A program made the translations under genes and the position numbers. Shown here piece by piece: positions 1-8,149 of a stretch of 64,000 bases of DNA (the first letter of the stretch is position 1; the number at the start of each line of letters is the position of its first letter). Source of the DNA: JAHEAO01 sp942492375 (GTDB lineage Bacteria > Pseudomonadota > Alphaproteobacteria > Rhodobacterales > Rhodobacteraceae); NCBI GenBank assembly GCA_942492375.1, contig CALOEL010000002.1, positions 124,001 through 188,000 of the forward strand. The letters run 5' to 3'. Under the pieces are notes generated by a model, which had not been told where the DNA came from, searched no databases, and saw nothing but the letters and a program-made list of their open reading frames with translations.

Positions 1-1613
1 TTGAACGTTTCAGATCGCTGACGTTCCAACTGTGAAAATGCCACGTCGAGCAGGCCACCGTTGAAGAATCCTGCACCAAGACCAATGCCGGCAAAAAACA
101 GGGTGAGAGTGCTGAAGACCTGTCGGTATTTGTTGGCCAGAGACGCGATGGCGACGACCAGGGCGATCGCAAGAAAGAGCGACAGCGAACCCGATTGCTG
201 AAGCCATGCAAGTGACATATCGCTGACCAGAATGATCGCCAGACTGCCAACGATGCCCGTGGCTACACCCAAGAGCACCGAGAGCAAGGGGCTTCGAGAC
301 AGCGACGCGAACTCGCCGATCAGCACGCCGCAAAAGATGGACAGGGGCGGCAGCATCGGCAGGAAGTATCTCATGTTGGAACTGAAGCCGCCGTGCCAGG
401 AGAGCGCGATGAACGGCAGACACCAAATCGCGATGAAGATAAGCAGCATCACATGCGCTGGGCGATACTCTCGTGGCCAGGGTGACACCAGGATCGCCGC
501 CAAAATTCCCAACCATGGCAGACTTTGCGCAAGGGCTTTCTTCGCTACACCCCAGAACAGCACCACCGCGCCGTCATCAAAGGCTTTTACGCCGCTACGC
601 GAGTCTGCAACCGTTCGGATGTCGACAAGCAAGGAATAGAGCCCTAGGGCGACGGGGCGCAGAGCGGCTGTAACGGCGGGAACCAGCAAGGCAATGCCCA
701 GCAAGCCCAGAAATGCCAAAAGCGACGGCCGGTACCATCGGGCAGACCATGTCAGATGCCGGGCGACCACAAGCCCGAGAAGCAGGCCAAGCACGATCAG
801 CGCGGCACCGATATGGGTGGTGGGATCGTCACCGCCGCCCGAGCCTGTGCGTCCGTAGCTGAGGAAATTGAGCGTGCCGAACTTGTGAAGATTGACAAGA
901 GCGCCGGCGGCAATGCCCGGTATCAGGCCGCAGGCGCCGCCGGCGATCATCATGATCGGGCGTTTCGAATAGAGGATCAGGCAGGCGGCGATGACCGGCA
1001 GCACAAGGATCGCATCGGTGCGGACCAGCATCCCCGCCCCGACGGCCAGACCCGAACCGAAGGAACGCGCAAGCACCGCCTTGCTCTGTTCGGCCTCGTT
1101 GGCTTCGATTGCCAAATGGAAAGCGGCGGTCACAAAGAAGGCACTGACCATGTGCGGCCAGACGCCCCATGCGTATTCCAGAAAAAACGTGCCCAGCACA
1201 AGAACCAGCGTAGAGATAAGCGCGATCACCCGGGACCGATAGAGCCGCCAGGCAAGCCTGTAGGTCAGAAACGCGACTCCGGCTGCGGCCAGAGCGTTTA
1301 GCATTATCAGCCCACGGCTGCCCATGAGCAGGTAGAATGGCGCGGAAAGCACCGCCATGCCCGGCGGATATTGCGGCGCCAATCCGTTCGGACCATCAAC
1401 CAGGAACCAGAGCTTGAGATCTTCAGACCCGAATTGCGAGAAGCCGTTCTCAAAGATCAAAGAGCCATCCTGGGCCATGGCAACGGTGGCCGTCAGGTAG
1501 ATGAGCTCGTCAATCGTGAACAGGCCGGCAGACACGAAGAACAGTCCGATGACGGGCAGGGCGCAGACGACGATGAGAAGGCTGCGCTGACGCGGAGAAA
1601 GCTGTCCCGTCAT
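1..1613 (-). CDS. GT-C (family 39, ArnT/PMT-like) membrane glycosyltransferase, partial
   Basis: An open frame of 537 codons runs from an ATG at 1613 off the left edge, so the C-terminus is missing. The protein is strongly hydrophobic with about ten membrane segments. The first loop holds an acidic pair (D35-E36 in TIDELIYL), the hallmark of GT-C enzymes that take a sugar from a polyprenyl phosphate on the periplasmic side. The start overlaps the stop of the upstream GT2 gene by 4 bp (ATGA), so the two are probably translated together: the GT2 enzyme would load the lipid carrier and this enzyme transfer the sugar. Family assignment is from topology and the DE loop; the substrate cannot be told. 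Confidence 0.72.
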   Translation of the reverse strand, partial: MTGQLSPRQRSLLIVVCALPVIGLFFVSAGLFTIDELIYLTATVAMAQDGSLIFENGFSQFGSEDLKLWFLVDGPNGLAPQYPPGMAVLSAPFYLLMGSRGLIMLNALAAAGVAFLTYRLAWRLYRSRVIALISTLVLVLGTFFLEYAWGVWPHMVSAFFVTAAFHLAIEANEAEQSKAVLARSFGSGLAVGAGMLVRTDAILVLPVIAACLILYSKRPIMMIAGGACGLIPGIAAGALVNLHKFGTLNFLSYGRTGSGGGDDPTTHIGAALIVLGLLLGLVVARHLTWSARWYRPSLLAFLGLLGIALLVPAVTAALRPVALGLYSLLVDIRTVADSRSGVKAFDDGAVVLFWGVAKKALAQSLPWLGILAAILVSPWPREYRPAHVMLLIFIAIWCLPFIALSWHGGFSSNMRYFLPMLPPLSIFCGVLIGEFASLSRSPLLSVLLGVATGIVGSLAIILVSDMSLAWLQQSGSLSLFLAIALVVAIASLANKYRQVFSTLTLFFAGIGLGAGFFNGGLLDVAFSQLERQRSETF

Positions 1614-2611
1614 CCCCGTTTGGATGCTGCCCGCTTAATTCGCGAGACGTCGACGATTTCGCTTCGCCGACGATTTGCAACATGCTCCTGCAACTGGCGG
1701 GCCCTGATTTCGGTGAGGAGCATACGGTTGGCCGCGATCAGATCAGCCAGCAATCCGCCGACGAAAACGACTGCCGCCGCCGCAACAAGCGCCGCACCGA
1801 TCACGAGGGACTGGATGTTCCCGCCACCGGAGCCGGTGGCATATAGGTAGAGGAAGCGGGCAAATGCACCGAAACCCGGCAATGCCAGCACGGCGGCGGC
1901 GACCGAAAAGGCCCGGAAGGGCTTGTAAAGCACCGCAATGCGGAAAATCGTCAGGGCCGAGCGCACGATATACTGAAGTGTCGACCGCATGAGCCGGCTT
2001 TCGCGGGTCGGCGCGTTGACCGCGACCGGAACCGACACCACTGGAATGTTCAGATAGCCGGCCTGGATTATGGTCTCAAGCGTGTAAGTGTAGCGGTCAA
2101 ACACGAAAAGCCGCATTGCCGCGGATTTGTGAATCGCACGAAAGCCGCTTGGCGCATCGGCAATGGAGGTGCCGCTGGCCTTTCGCACAACCCAGCTTCC
2201 AAGCGATTGCAGCGCCCGCTTTGCCGGCGAAAAATGCGCGATGGCATTGATCGGTCGGGCGCCGATCGCGATCTGGGCACGTCCGTCCAGGATCGGGCGG
2301 GTCAGGTCCCCGATGAATGACGCACAGTACTGATTGTCGCCATCCGTATTCACGATGACATCCGCGCCCAGGCAAAGCGCATGCTCCAGACCGGCCATGA
2401 ATGCACTCGCCAGCCCCTGATTATGCGCAAGCGAATGAACATGATGAGCGCCAGAGGCCTTGGCGACGTCAACGGTGCGATCGGTCGAGCCATCGTCGAT
2501 CACCAGCCATTCGACAACGTCGAAGCCTTCTACCCTCCGCGGAAGGCTCGCCAGCGTCTCGGCCAACGTTCCTTCTTCATTGAAACACGGTATCTGTATA
2601 ATAAGCTTCAT
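1610..2611 (-). CDS. GT2 family polyprenyl-phosphate glycosyltransferase (DPM1/GtrB-like)
   Basis: The 333-residue protein has an N-terminal GT-A domain with FNEEGTLAETL, the nucleotide-binding DDGSTDRT and a metal-binding DGD in NTDGDNQY, followed by two C-terminal membrane helices. This architecture is typical of enzymes that move a sugar from a nucleotide donor to undecaprenyl phosphate. The frame is open further upstream, to 2698, but the ATG at 2611 begins directly at the conserved first beta strand (MKLIIQIPCFNEE) and has a G-rich stretch in front. The stop overlaps the start of the GT-C gene. The pair looks like a lipid-linked sugar donor and transfer module for cell-surface decoration. 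Confidence 0.85.
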   Translation of the reverse strand: MKLIIQIPCFNEEGTLAETLASLPRRVEGFDVVEWLVIDDGSTDRTVDVAKASGAHHVHSLAHNQGLASAFMAGLEHALCLGADVIVNTDGDNQYCASFIGDLTRPILDGRAQIAIGARPINAIAHFSPAKRALQSLGSWVVRKASGTSIADAPSGFRAIHKSAAMRLFVFDRYTYTLETIIQAGYLNIPVVSVPVAVNAPTRESRLMRSTLQYIVRSALTIFRIAVLYKPFRAFSVAAAVLALPGFGAFARFLYLYATGSGGGNIQSLVIGAALVAAAAVVFVGGLLADLIAANRMLLTEIRARQLQEHVANRRRSEIVDVSRIKRAASKRG

Positions 2612-2761
2612 GCGTGCCCCACGCTTTCGGATCGGGGTTGAAAATGCAGGGTGAAAGTGTTCGAAATTGGGCGCCTCAATGACGAATTCGATCAGCAAGG
2701 AACATACTCAAGTCTCAAATATATACGAAGAATTTGACGAAATGTCGGGTGGAGAAAGCAA

Positions 2762-3955
2762 TTGAACGGGCAGGGCTGTGCAACGAGCACAAGTGGATTT
2801 CCGGACTCTGCAGCGGCGGCAAAGGCGGCTCGTCCGCGATTGCTTTTCGTGTCTCGCAAATGGCTGCCCGCAATGGGCGGGATGGAGATCTACTCTGTAA
2901 AGCTGAGCGCGCAACTTCAGGACTTCGCGGCTGTCGAAAGGAAGGTCCTGCCAGGTCACCAGGATGGAAGCGCGCCCGGTCTGTTGCCGATCTTGCTCTT
3001 CGGTCTCTCTGCCAGCATCCGTATCGCCCTTCGCCGCAGCGCGTTCGATGTCGTCCACGTGGCCGACATGGCAAGTTGGCCGCTAGCCGCGGTCGCCTTG
3101 GCGCGTTCACGACGAACGACAGTAGTGCTTTCGGCTCATGGAACCGATGTGGCTTATCCCGATCGCAAGGGCCTCATGCCATATCTCTACCGCACCTATA
3201 TGCGGCTCGGGGCCAGGATCGTCGGAAACGCCAAGGTGGTCGCGAATTCCCGGGCGACGCAGGCCAAGGTGCGAGGGCTCGGCTTCGGCGCTGTCATCGT
3301 CGTTCCCCTCGCGACCGATATGACGCCGCAAGCGGCTCCCAGAGCGGCTCGGAACACGCGAACCGGGCGCCGGATATTGTTCGCTGGCCGCCTTATCAAG
3401 CGAAAGGGATGCCGATGGTTCGTCGAAGAGGTTTTACCTCTGCTGCCGCATGACGTGACGCTTGATGTTGCCGGAACCGTATGGGACGCGAACGAGGGCA
3501 GGGCCCTATCGACGCCGCGTGTCCGGCATCTCGGGCGACTTGACGAGAGTGCTCTCGCATCGGCCTATGCGAATGCCGATTGCGTTGTTGTGCCCAACAT
3601 CAATTCCGGCGACTCGGGTTTCGAAGGCTTCGGGCTTGTCGCGGTAGAAGCCGCAGCCGCAGGCGGCCTGGTGCTCGCCGCTGAACATTCTGGCCTGAAA
3701 GATGCTGTTCTTGATGGCGAGACAGGCATCAAGCTTCCGCCGGGCGACGCGGCTGCCTGGGCCAAGGCGATCAAGGATGTATTGGCATGGCCCGAGGAAA
3801 CCCGGAACGCGTTCGTCGCCAACGCGGCGGCCACGGCCAGCAAGCATTTCGGATGGGACAGAGTGGCGAAAGAGACCTTTGGCGCCTATGAGTGGGAAGG
3901 CAGCATTTATGGGCATCCAAGCGCATCTGCATCGGAACACCGCTTCAGCAGATGA
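2762..3955 (+). CDS. GT4 family glycosyltransferase
   Basis: The 397-residue protein has a GT-B fold pattern. An N-terminal Rossmann half carries GGMEIYSVKL and SAHGTDVAYPD. The C-terminal half carries FAGRLIKRKG and the family-4 E-x7-E motif in EGFGLVAVEA. The start is taken as TTG at 2762 because GGTGGAGA ends 7 bp before it and no in-frame ATG lies close to the first conserved strand. It is cytoplasmic or peripheral on the membrane and would add a sugar to a lipid-linked or polysaccharide acceptor. It is transcribed away from the GT2/GT-C pair, with 150 bp between the starts. The specific sugar is not predictable. Confidence 0.85.
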   Translation: MNGQGCATSTSGFPDSAAAAKAARPRLLFVSRKWLPAMGGMEIYSVKLSAQLQDFAAVERKVLPGHQDGSAPGLLPILLFGLSASIRIALRRSAFDVVHVADMASWPLAAVALARSRRTTVVLSAHGTDVAYPDRKGLMPYLYRTYMRLGARIVGNAKVVANSRATQAKVRGLGFGAVIVVPLATDMTPQAAPRAARNTRTGRRILFAGRLIKRKGCRWFVEEVLPLLPHDVTLDVAGTVWDANEGRALSTPRVRHLGRLDESALASAYANADCVVVPNINSGDSGFEGFGLVAVEAAAAGGLVLAAEHSGLKDAVLDGETGIKLPPGDAAAWAKAIKDVLAWPEETRNAFVANAAATASKHFGWDRVAKETFGAYEWEGSIYGHPSASASEHRFSR

Positions 3956-4024
3956 TCGCGTCGCGACTGCCTGAGATCTGCCGGCTATTGTGATGTGAAC
4001 CCGTTTGGTCGGGATATCAGCGTT

Positions 4025-5383
4025 CTACGCACTGCCGCGCAGTCCCGATACCGGCTTGCGGGCAATCGAAATCGTGACTTTCAGACCGCCGAGTGTTTCC
4101 GATGTCTGCAAGGTCATCGCACCGCCATAGGCTTGCAGAAGATCGTCGGCGATCGCCAGCCCGAGACCGGTACCGGGAACCGACATGTCCAACCTGCCGC
4201 CGGACCGCAGCGCCTCGCGTCGATCGGGTTCGGGAATGCCGGGCCCGTCATCCTCGATCAGCAGCTCGACGACGTCCCCGTTGCCACGGCTGGTCACGCT
4301 GACTCGGCTTCGCGACCAGCGCGCCGCATTCTCAAGGATGTTGCCAAGCACCTCTTCGAGGTCCTGCGCGTCAATCGGCACGGTCAGATCGCGCGGCACG
4401 GACACGTCCAGCTGCTTGGAACCGAAATCCGACATGCTCCGGAACAGCTTGGCCAGCCGATCCACCGATCGCGCCAGGTTCGTCTGCCGCTGCTGCATGC
4501 TCGCGCCGCTGTTGGCTGCCCTGATCCGGGCCAGCGAGCGTTGCAACTGCGCGTCGATCCGGTTCAGCGCCTCCTGCGCCTGCGAAACGTCCACAGCCTT
4601 CAGGTTTAGCGATTCCAGCTCGTTGCGCAGGATCGCCGAGGGGGTTTTCAGCGCATGGGCCATGTCGGCTGCTTGCCGCCGGCCGCGCTCGACGATCTCG
4701 CGGTTGCGGGCCAAGAGGGTGTTGATGTCCTCGACCAGCGGCGCGACTTCTTCGGGATAGTTGCCAGGATCGATACTGGTTTCAAGGTCCCAGCGATGGG
4801 CCACGTCCTCGCGCAGCTTCCTCAGGGGACGCACGACTACGAGCGTCTGCAGCATCGCGCCGGCGATCCCGAGAGCGCCGACAAGCCCGAAGGTCAGAAG
4901 CAGGCTGCGGCGGATGGCCTGACGCTCGGCGACGAGGGCCGCAAGGGAGTCCGCAACGGTGACGACCCAGGGCGAGCCGTCTTCGAGCCTGATCCGCTGA
5001 CGCAAGCCACGCACCGGTCCGTTGGGCCCAGCGCCTATCCAGTATTCCTGTTCGGGCTGCGCCTCGGCAGCCTCGTCGAAGGTCGCATCAAACAGCGACC
5101 GCGAGGCGAGGATGTCTCCATCGGGGCCGTTTGCCTGCCAGTAGCGGCCGGAATAGGGGCGCTCGTAGACCGGGTCGCTGATGAATCGGGTCATCAACTC
5201 TGCATCGCCGCCGCTGTTGCTGAGCGCGATGACGACCTGCAGATGACGTTCCGACAAGGTCTGGTCGAACCGCCGCTGGGTCAGGGAATCGAAGAAAGAG
5301 TAGAGCGCGACGACTCCGATCATCACGCAGAGAACGGCCCAGAGGCTGCCGCCAAGGATCGCTCGCCGACGCAGCGAGTGCAT
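4025..5383 (-). CDS. Sensor histidine kinase (PhoQ/FeuQ-like)
   Basis: This 452-residue inner-membrane kinase has a membrane helix at about residues 9-31, a periplasmic sensor domain at about 32-158, a second helix at about 160-184, and a linker leading to the phosphorylated His243 (MAHALKTP). The ATP-binding domain shows NILENAARWS, DDGPGIP and GTGLGLAIADD. Its start overlaps the stop of the response regulator by one base (TGATG). The organisation, with a PepSY-protein gene upstream of regulator and kinase, resembles PhoP/PhoQ- and FeuP/FeuQ-type systems. The signal sensed is unknown; the upstream secreted PepSY protein is a candidate modulator. Confidence 0.9.
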   Translation of the reverse strand: MHSLRRRAILGGSLWAVLCVMIGVVALYSFFDSLTQRRFDQTLSERHLQVVIALSNSGGDAELMTRFISDPVYERPYSGRYWQANGPDGDILASRSLFDATFDEAAEAQPEQEYWIGAGPNGPVRGLRQRIRLEDGSPWVVTVADSLAALVAERQAIRRSLLLTFGLVGALGIAGAMLQTLVVVRPLRKLREDVAHRWDLETSIDPGNYPEEVAPLVEDINTLLARNREIVERGRRQAADMAHALKTPSAILRNELESLNLKAVDVSQAQEALNRIDAQLQRSLARIRAANSGASMQQRQTNLARSVDRLAKLFRSMSDFGSKQLDVSVPRDLTVPIDAQDLEEVLGNILENAARWSRSRVSVTSRGNGDVVELLIEDDGPGIPEPDRREALRSGGRLDMSVPGTGLGLAIADDLLQAYGGAMTLQTSETLGGLKVTISIARKPVSGLRGSA

Positions 5384-6042
5384 CAGCTTTCTTCGATCAT
5401 GTAGCCGCGCCCGCGGACGGTCTGGATGAACTCGGCCCCCAGTTTCTTTCGCAACCGCGTCACGAAAACCGCGATCGTGTTGGAATCGCGGTCGCCGTCA
5501 TAGTCATAAATATGCTCCGAGAGTTCGGTGCGCGACACCAATCGTCCGGCATTGTGGACGAGATAGGTCAGAACTGCGACTTCCTGCGAGGTCAGGTCGA
5601 TTGGAAAGCCGTTCTCCATAACCCGGCCGTTGCGCAGATCGAACTCTATCGCCCCTTTCTTGAACAAGGGATTGGCGCGCCCCGACTGGCGGCGCAGCAT
5701 GGCCCTGACACGCGCCGAAAGTTCGGGCATGTGGAACGGCTTGGTCATGTAATCGTCGGCGCCGGCATCGAGGCCATCAACGCGTTCGGACCAGCCGTCG
5801 CGGGCAGTCAGGATCAGCACCGGCGTCAGCACGTTCTGGCTGCGCCATTCCTTGAGGACAGAGATGCCATCGCGCTTGGGAAGCCCGATGTCGAGGATGA
5901 TCATGTCATAGGGTTCGGTCGCGCCGAGGAAGGCAGCCTCTTCGCCGTCATGCGCCAGATCGACGACGCGGCCTTCCGAGGTGAGAACCTTCTTTATCTG
6001 GTCACAGAGGACAGTCTCATCTTCGGCTAACAGGATGCGCAT
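5383..6042 (-). CDS. OmpR/PhoB-family response regulator
   Basis: The 219-residue regulator has an N-terminal receiver domain with the acidic pocket E7-D8, phospho-acceptor D51 (ILDIGLPKRDG), T79 and K101 (YMTKPF). A C-terminal winged helix ends in the typical RGRGYMI. A TTG at 6057 is possible, but the ATG at 6042 starts directly at the first beta strand. It lies just downstream of the PepSY/GGGN gene (stop at 6085) and is coupled to the kinase gene. As an OmpR-type protein it should bind direct half-sites about 11 bp apart. Exactly such a repeat (ATTAAC-N5-ATTAAC) occurs at 6741-6757, so autoregulation is plausible. Confidence 0.92.
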   Translation of the reverse strand: MRILLAEDETVLCDQIKKVLTSEGRVVDLAHDGEEAAFLGATEPYDMIILDIGLPKRDGISVLKEWRSQNVLTPVLILTARDGWSERVDGLDAGADDYMTKPFHMPELSARVRAMLRRQSGRANPLFKKGAIEFDLRNGRVMENGFPIDLTSQEVAVLTYLVHNAGRLVSRTELSEHIYDYDGDRDSNTIAVFVTRLRKKLGAEFIQTVRGRGYMIEES

Positions 6043-6084
6043 GTGGAATTGTGCCAATTCTGGATCGGGTCAGGACCTGATTAC

Positions 6085-6717
6085 CTAGTTCCGGCCGTTT
6101 CCGCCACCATTCCCGCCACCATTCCCGCCACCATTCCCGCCGCCATTGCCGCCGCCATTGCCGCCGCCATTGCCGCCGCCATTGCCGCCGCCGTTGCCGC
6201 CACCGTTGCCGCCGCCGTTGCCGTTGCCCCCAGCATTACCGCCGCCGTTGCCGTTGCCCCCAGCATTACCGCCGCCGTTGCCGTTACCGTTGCCGCCGGC
6301 ATTGCTGCTGCCGGACTTGCCCTTGTTCCCTTTGCCTGAGGCCTTGGCGGATTTCGCGGCGCCGATAGAGGATTTTCCGGAAGATTTCCTGGCGGCCTCC
6401 GATACCTGGCGCCCGCGCGGAGAATCGCCGGACAGGAACTTGCCGCTGACCGCGTCGACGATGACGCTGACCAATTGTCCCGAAGGCTGCATGATCAGCA
6501 TCCGGTAGCAAATGCCATCGGCATCGAAGGCACGCACATCGACCGTTTCACCCTCGACGCTCCGACTGACAATATCAAGCGCGGCCGCCAGGCTCTTGCT
6601 GCGGCCACCTTCGACGCTGCTGCGCAACTCGTCCGGACTCAGTTCTTTCGCGGCGGCCTGGGCTGCAGGTGCCGCGATGCTGCCCATCAGACTCGCGATG
6701 ATCAGTGCACGTATCAT
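6085..6717 (-). CDS. Secreted PepSY-domain protein with GGGN repeat tail
   Basis: A signal peptide (about residues 1-21, ending PAAQA) is followed by one PepSY-like domain at about residues 40-100, a Lys/Ser/Gly-rich linker, and a C-terminal low-complexity tail of about 75 residues made of GGN and GGGN units ending in NGRN. The gene is first in a run with the response regulator and kinase. GAGG stands 5 bp before the ATG. PepSY proteins are often exported inhibitors or modulators of sensors or peptidases. The tail resembles a flexible, glycine-rich surface linker. The tail is encoded by near-identical 12-bp units and probably varies in length between strains. The PepSY call is moderate; function is unknown. 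Confidence 0.75.
   Translation of the reverse strand: MIRALIIASLMGSIAAPAAQAAAKELSPDELRSSVEGGRSKSLAAALDIVSRSVEGETVDVRAFDADGICYRMLIMQPSGQLVSVIVDAVSGKFLSGDSPRGRQVSEAARKSSGKSSIGAAKSAKASGKGNKGKSGSSNAGGNGNGNGGGNAGGNGNGGGNAGGNGNGGGNGGGNGGGNGGGNGGGNGGGNGGGNGGGNGGGNGGGNGRN
6091..6300. repeat. 12-bp tandem repeat (GGGN-coding minisatellite)
   Basis: Units of the type ATTGCCGCCGCC or ATTCCCGCCACC (plus strand) are repeated over about 210 bp. They encode Gly-Gly-Gly-Asn on the minus strand at the 3' end of the PepSY gene. Several consecutive units are identical, so replication slippage in steps of four residues is likely. Confidence 0.85.
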
Positions 6718-6740
6718 GCCAGCCTCATAGCAAATCCAAC

Positions 6741-6757
6741 ATTAACTGAAAATTAAC
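6741..6757. promoter_or_regulatory. Candidate OmpR-family binding site (direct repeat)
   Basis: ATTAAC-N5-ATTAAC (GTTAAT-N5-GTTAAT on the other strand) is a perfect hexamer direct repeat with 11-bp period, the spacing used by PhoP/OmpR/ChvI-type regulators. It lies 24 bp upstream of the PepSY gene start and within the 184-bp divergent region shared with the second GGGN gene. Binding by the adjacent regulator is an inference. Confidence 0.45.
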
Positions 6758-6901
6758 GGGGCGTTGCCGAACGGTTCAACAAGGCTGTGCTTCCTTGGTC
6801 CCGAACCGAAGCGAGCTGCCCGATTCGATTGCCGGTTTGCCCCGATTGGGGCCACGGAAAAACTATGCGGGCGTCGCATGAACCATGAACCGGAGAACAT
6901 G

Positions 6902-7870
6902 ATGACCAAGACCCCTATCACCCTTCTGCGCGTCGCCTGCCTGTCGGTCGCTGCACTCGGCGCGACTGCCATCGTCACGACGCTCGGCATGCCGAGCGCG
7001 GGATATGCCAAGAACGGCGGCGGCAATGGCGGCGGTAACGGAAACGGCGGCGGCAATGGCGGCGGTAACGGTGGTGGAAACGGCGGCGGTAACGGAAACG
7101 GCGGCGGCAATGGTGGTGGCAACGGCGGCGGCAACGCTGGCGGCAAATCAGACAACCGCGGCGGCTCTTCCAACAAGGGCGGCTCCAAGAGCAACGGAAA
7201 TGGCGGAGCCAAGGCAAAGTCGACCAACGGCAACAGCGCTGCCAAGAAGGCATCCAAGGCGGTCGCGACCGCGACCGCCCCGGCCAAGGGCAACAAGCTT
7301 GCCGCCACGCTGGGCGTGCACCCGTCTGAACTTGGCGCACTGAATGCCCTTAACGCCTCGCCGAATGCGTTTGCGAACGCCGCGCCGAATTCCCGCGTTG
7401 GCCGGATCGCCGCCTATCGTCAGGCGGTCATCGACGGCAAGGTGCTGGAAGAGGATTATCTTGACGCGCTGGCAGATTTCGACGGGCTGACGCCCCCGGA
7501 CCGGTCGGCGGATGAGATCGCGCAGGACCTGGCGGACAAGACCGCGGCGCGCGACACCGTCGCTTCCGAGCTTGCGGATCTGGCTGGTTATCTGGAAACC
7601 GAAGGGCTGACCGAGGAAGAGATCGCCGCCGCCAACGAGCGGATCGACACGCTCAACGGCGAGCAGGAGCTGCTGGACGCCGATATCGCAGAGCTTGCGG
7701 CGGAACAGGACATGGCGGCCGACTATGCAACCGCCGAGGCCGAGCTCGACGCGCTCGAAGCGACACTCGGCGCACAGAAGACCACGCAGCGGGCCTTGCT
7801 GGAGGCCGCGGCGAACAAACCCGTGGATGACCGGATCGAAGCTGCCGTTCGATCAATGCTGGGCCTCTAG
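6902..7870 (+). CDS. Secreted GGGN-repeat protein with helical C-terminal domain
   Basis: This 322-residue protein is read divergently from the PepSY/GGGN gene. ATG 6902 is chosen because GGAG lies 7 bp upstream; ATGs at 6899 and 6878 are alternatives. A signal peptide ends at about SAGYA. About 45 residues of GGGN/GN repeats follow, then a Ser/Lys/Asn-rich linker, a domain with NAL/NAS motifs, and a long acidic helical region (about residues 195-310) rich in Ala, Glu and Leu that looks like coiled coil. A perfect 12-bp palindrome (7870-7881) follows at the stop codon. Repeat type and location link it to the neighbouring PepSY protein. I do not recognise a family and the function is unknown. 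Confidence 0.75.
   Translation: MTKTPITLLRVACLSVAALGATAIVTTLGMPSAGYAKNGGGNGGGNGNGGGNGGGNGGGNGGGNGNGGGNGGGNGGGNAGGKSDNRGGSSNKGGSKSNGNGGAKAKSTNGNSAAKKASKAVATATAPAKGNKLAATLGVHPSELGALNALNASPNAFANAAPNSRVGRIAAYRQAVIDGKVLEEDYLDALADFDGLTPPDRSADEIAQDLADKTAARDTVASELADLAGYLETEGLTEEEIAAANERIDTLNGEQELLDADIAELAAEQDMAADYATAEAELDALEATLGAQKTTQRALLEAAANKPVDDRIEAAVRSMLGL
7014..7143. repeat. GGGN-coding tandem repeat, plus-strand copy
   Basis: GGCGGCGGCAAT-type units, with occasional GGAAAC units, encode Gly-Gly-Gly-Asn after the signal peptide. They mirror the minus-strand array at 6091-6300, so the two loci form imperfect inverted copies about 700 bp apart and could recombine or slip. Confidence 0.8.
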
Positions 7871-7921
7871 ACCGGCCGGTCCTCACCGAAACTGAAACTG
7901 CGAAAGCCTGGGGAAGATGTC

Positions 7922-8089
7922 ATGACTGATCTCGTTGGAACCGTAGGAGCCTCGCTCTCGCTTCTGCTGCTGATATTCGTGGCCCTGCTTCTGTGCGGCG
8001 CGAACTTCGCGCCGGACTGGGCAAAGTCCCGCGGCTTTCTGGTCGCTGTGGGCGCCCTCGTGGTGATCGGCAGCAGCAACTTTCATTGA
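7922..8089 (+). CDS. Small membrane protein (55 aa), unknown
   Basis: A 55-residue frame starts at ATG 7922 with GGGGAAG 5 bp upstream. It encodes two hydrophobic stretches, residues 8-27 (SLSLLLLIFVALLLCG region) and about 39-50 (FLVAVGALVVIG), joined by a short charged loop (APDWAKSRG), and ends SSNFH. It lies 51 bp after the GGGN/coiled-coil gene on the same strand and could be cotranscribed. It resembles no family I can name. The good ribosome-binding site and clean two-helix pattern support a real gene. Confidence 0.6.
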   Translation: MTDLVGTVGASLSLLLLIFVALLLCGANFAPDWAKSRGFLVAVGALVVIGSSNFH

Positions 8090-8149
8090 GCTTCGGCGGG
8101 GTCCGGCCGGAACCGCCGGATCCCGCCCACGGAATAGGGGAGTGCTGGG

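Noticed and set aside
6091..6300. CRISPR array
   Set aside because: The repeat units are contiguous 12-bp coding units without spacers.
6091..7143. GGGN arrays as N-glycosylation substrates of the nearby glycosyltransferases
   Set aside because: The repeats contain no Asn-x-Ser/Thr sequon, and the glycosyltransferases look lipid-linked, not oligosaccharyltransferase-like.
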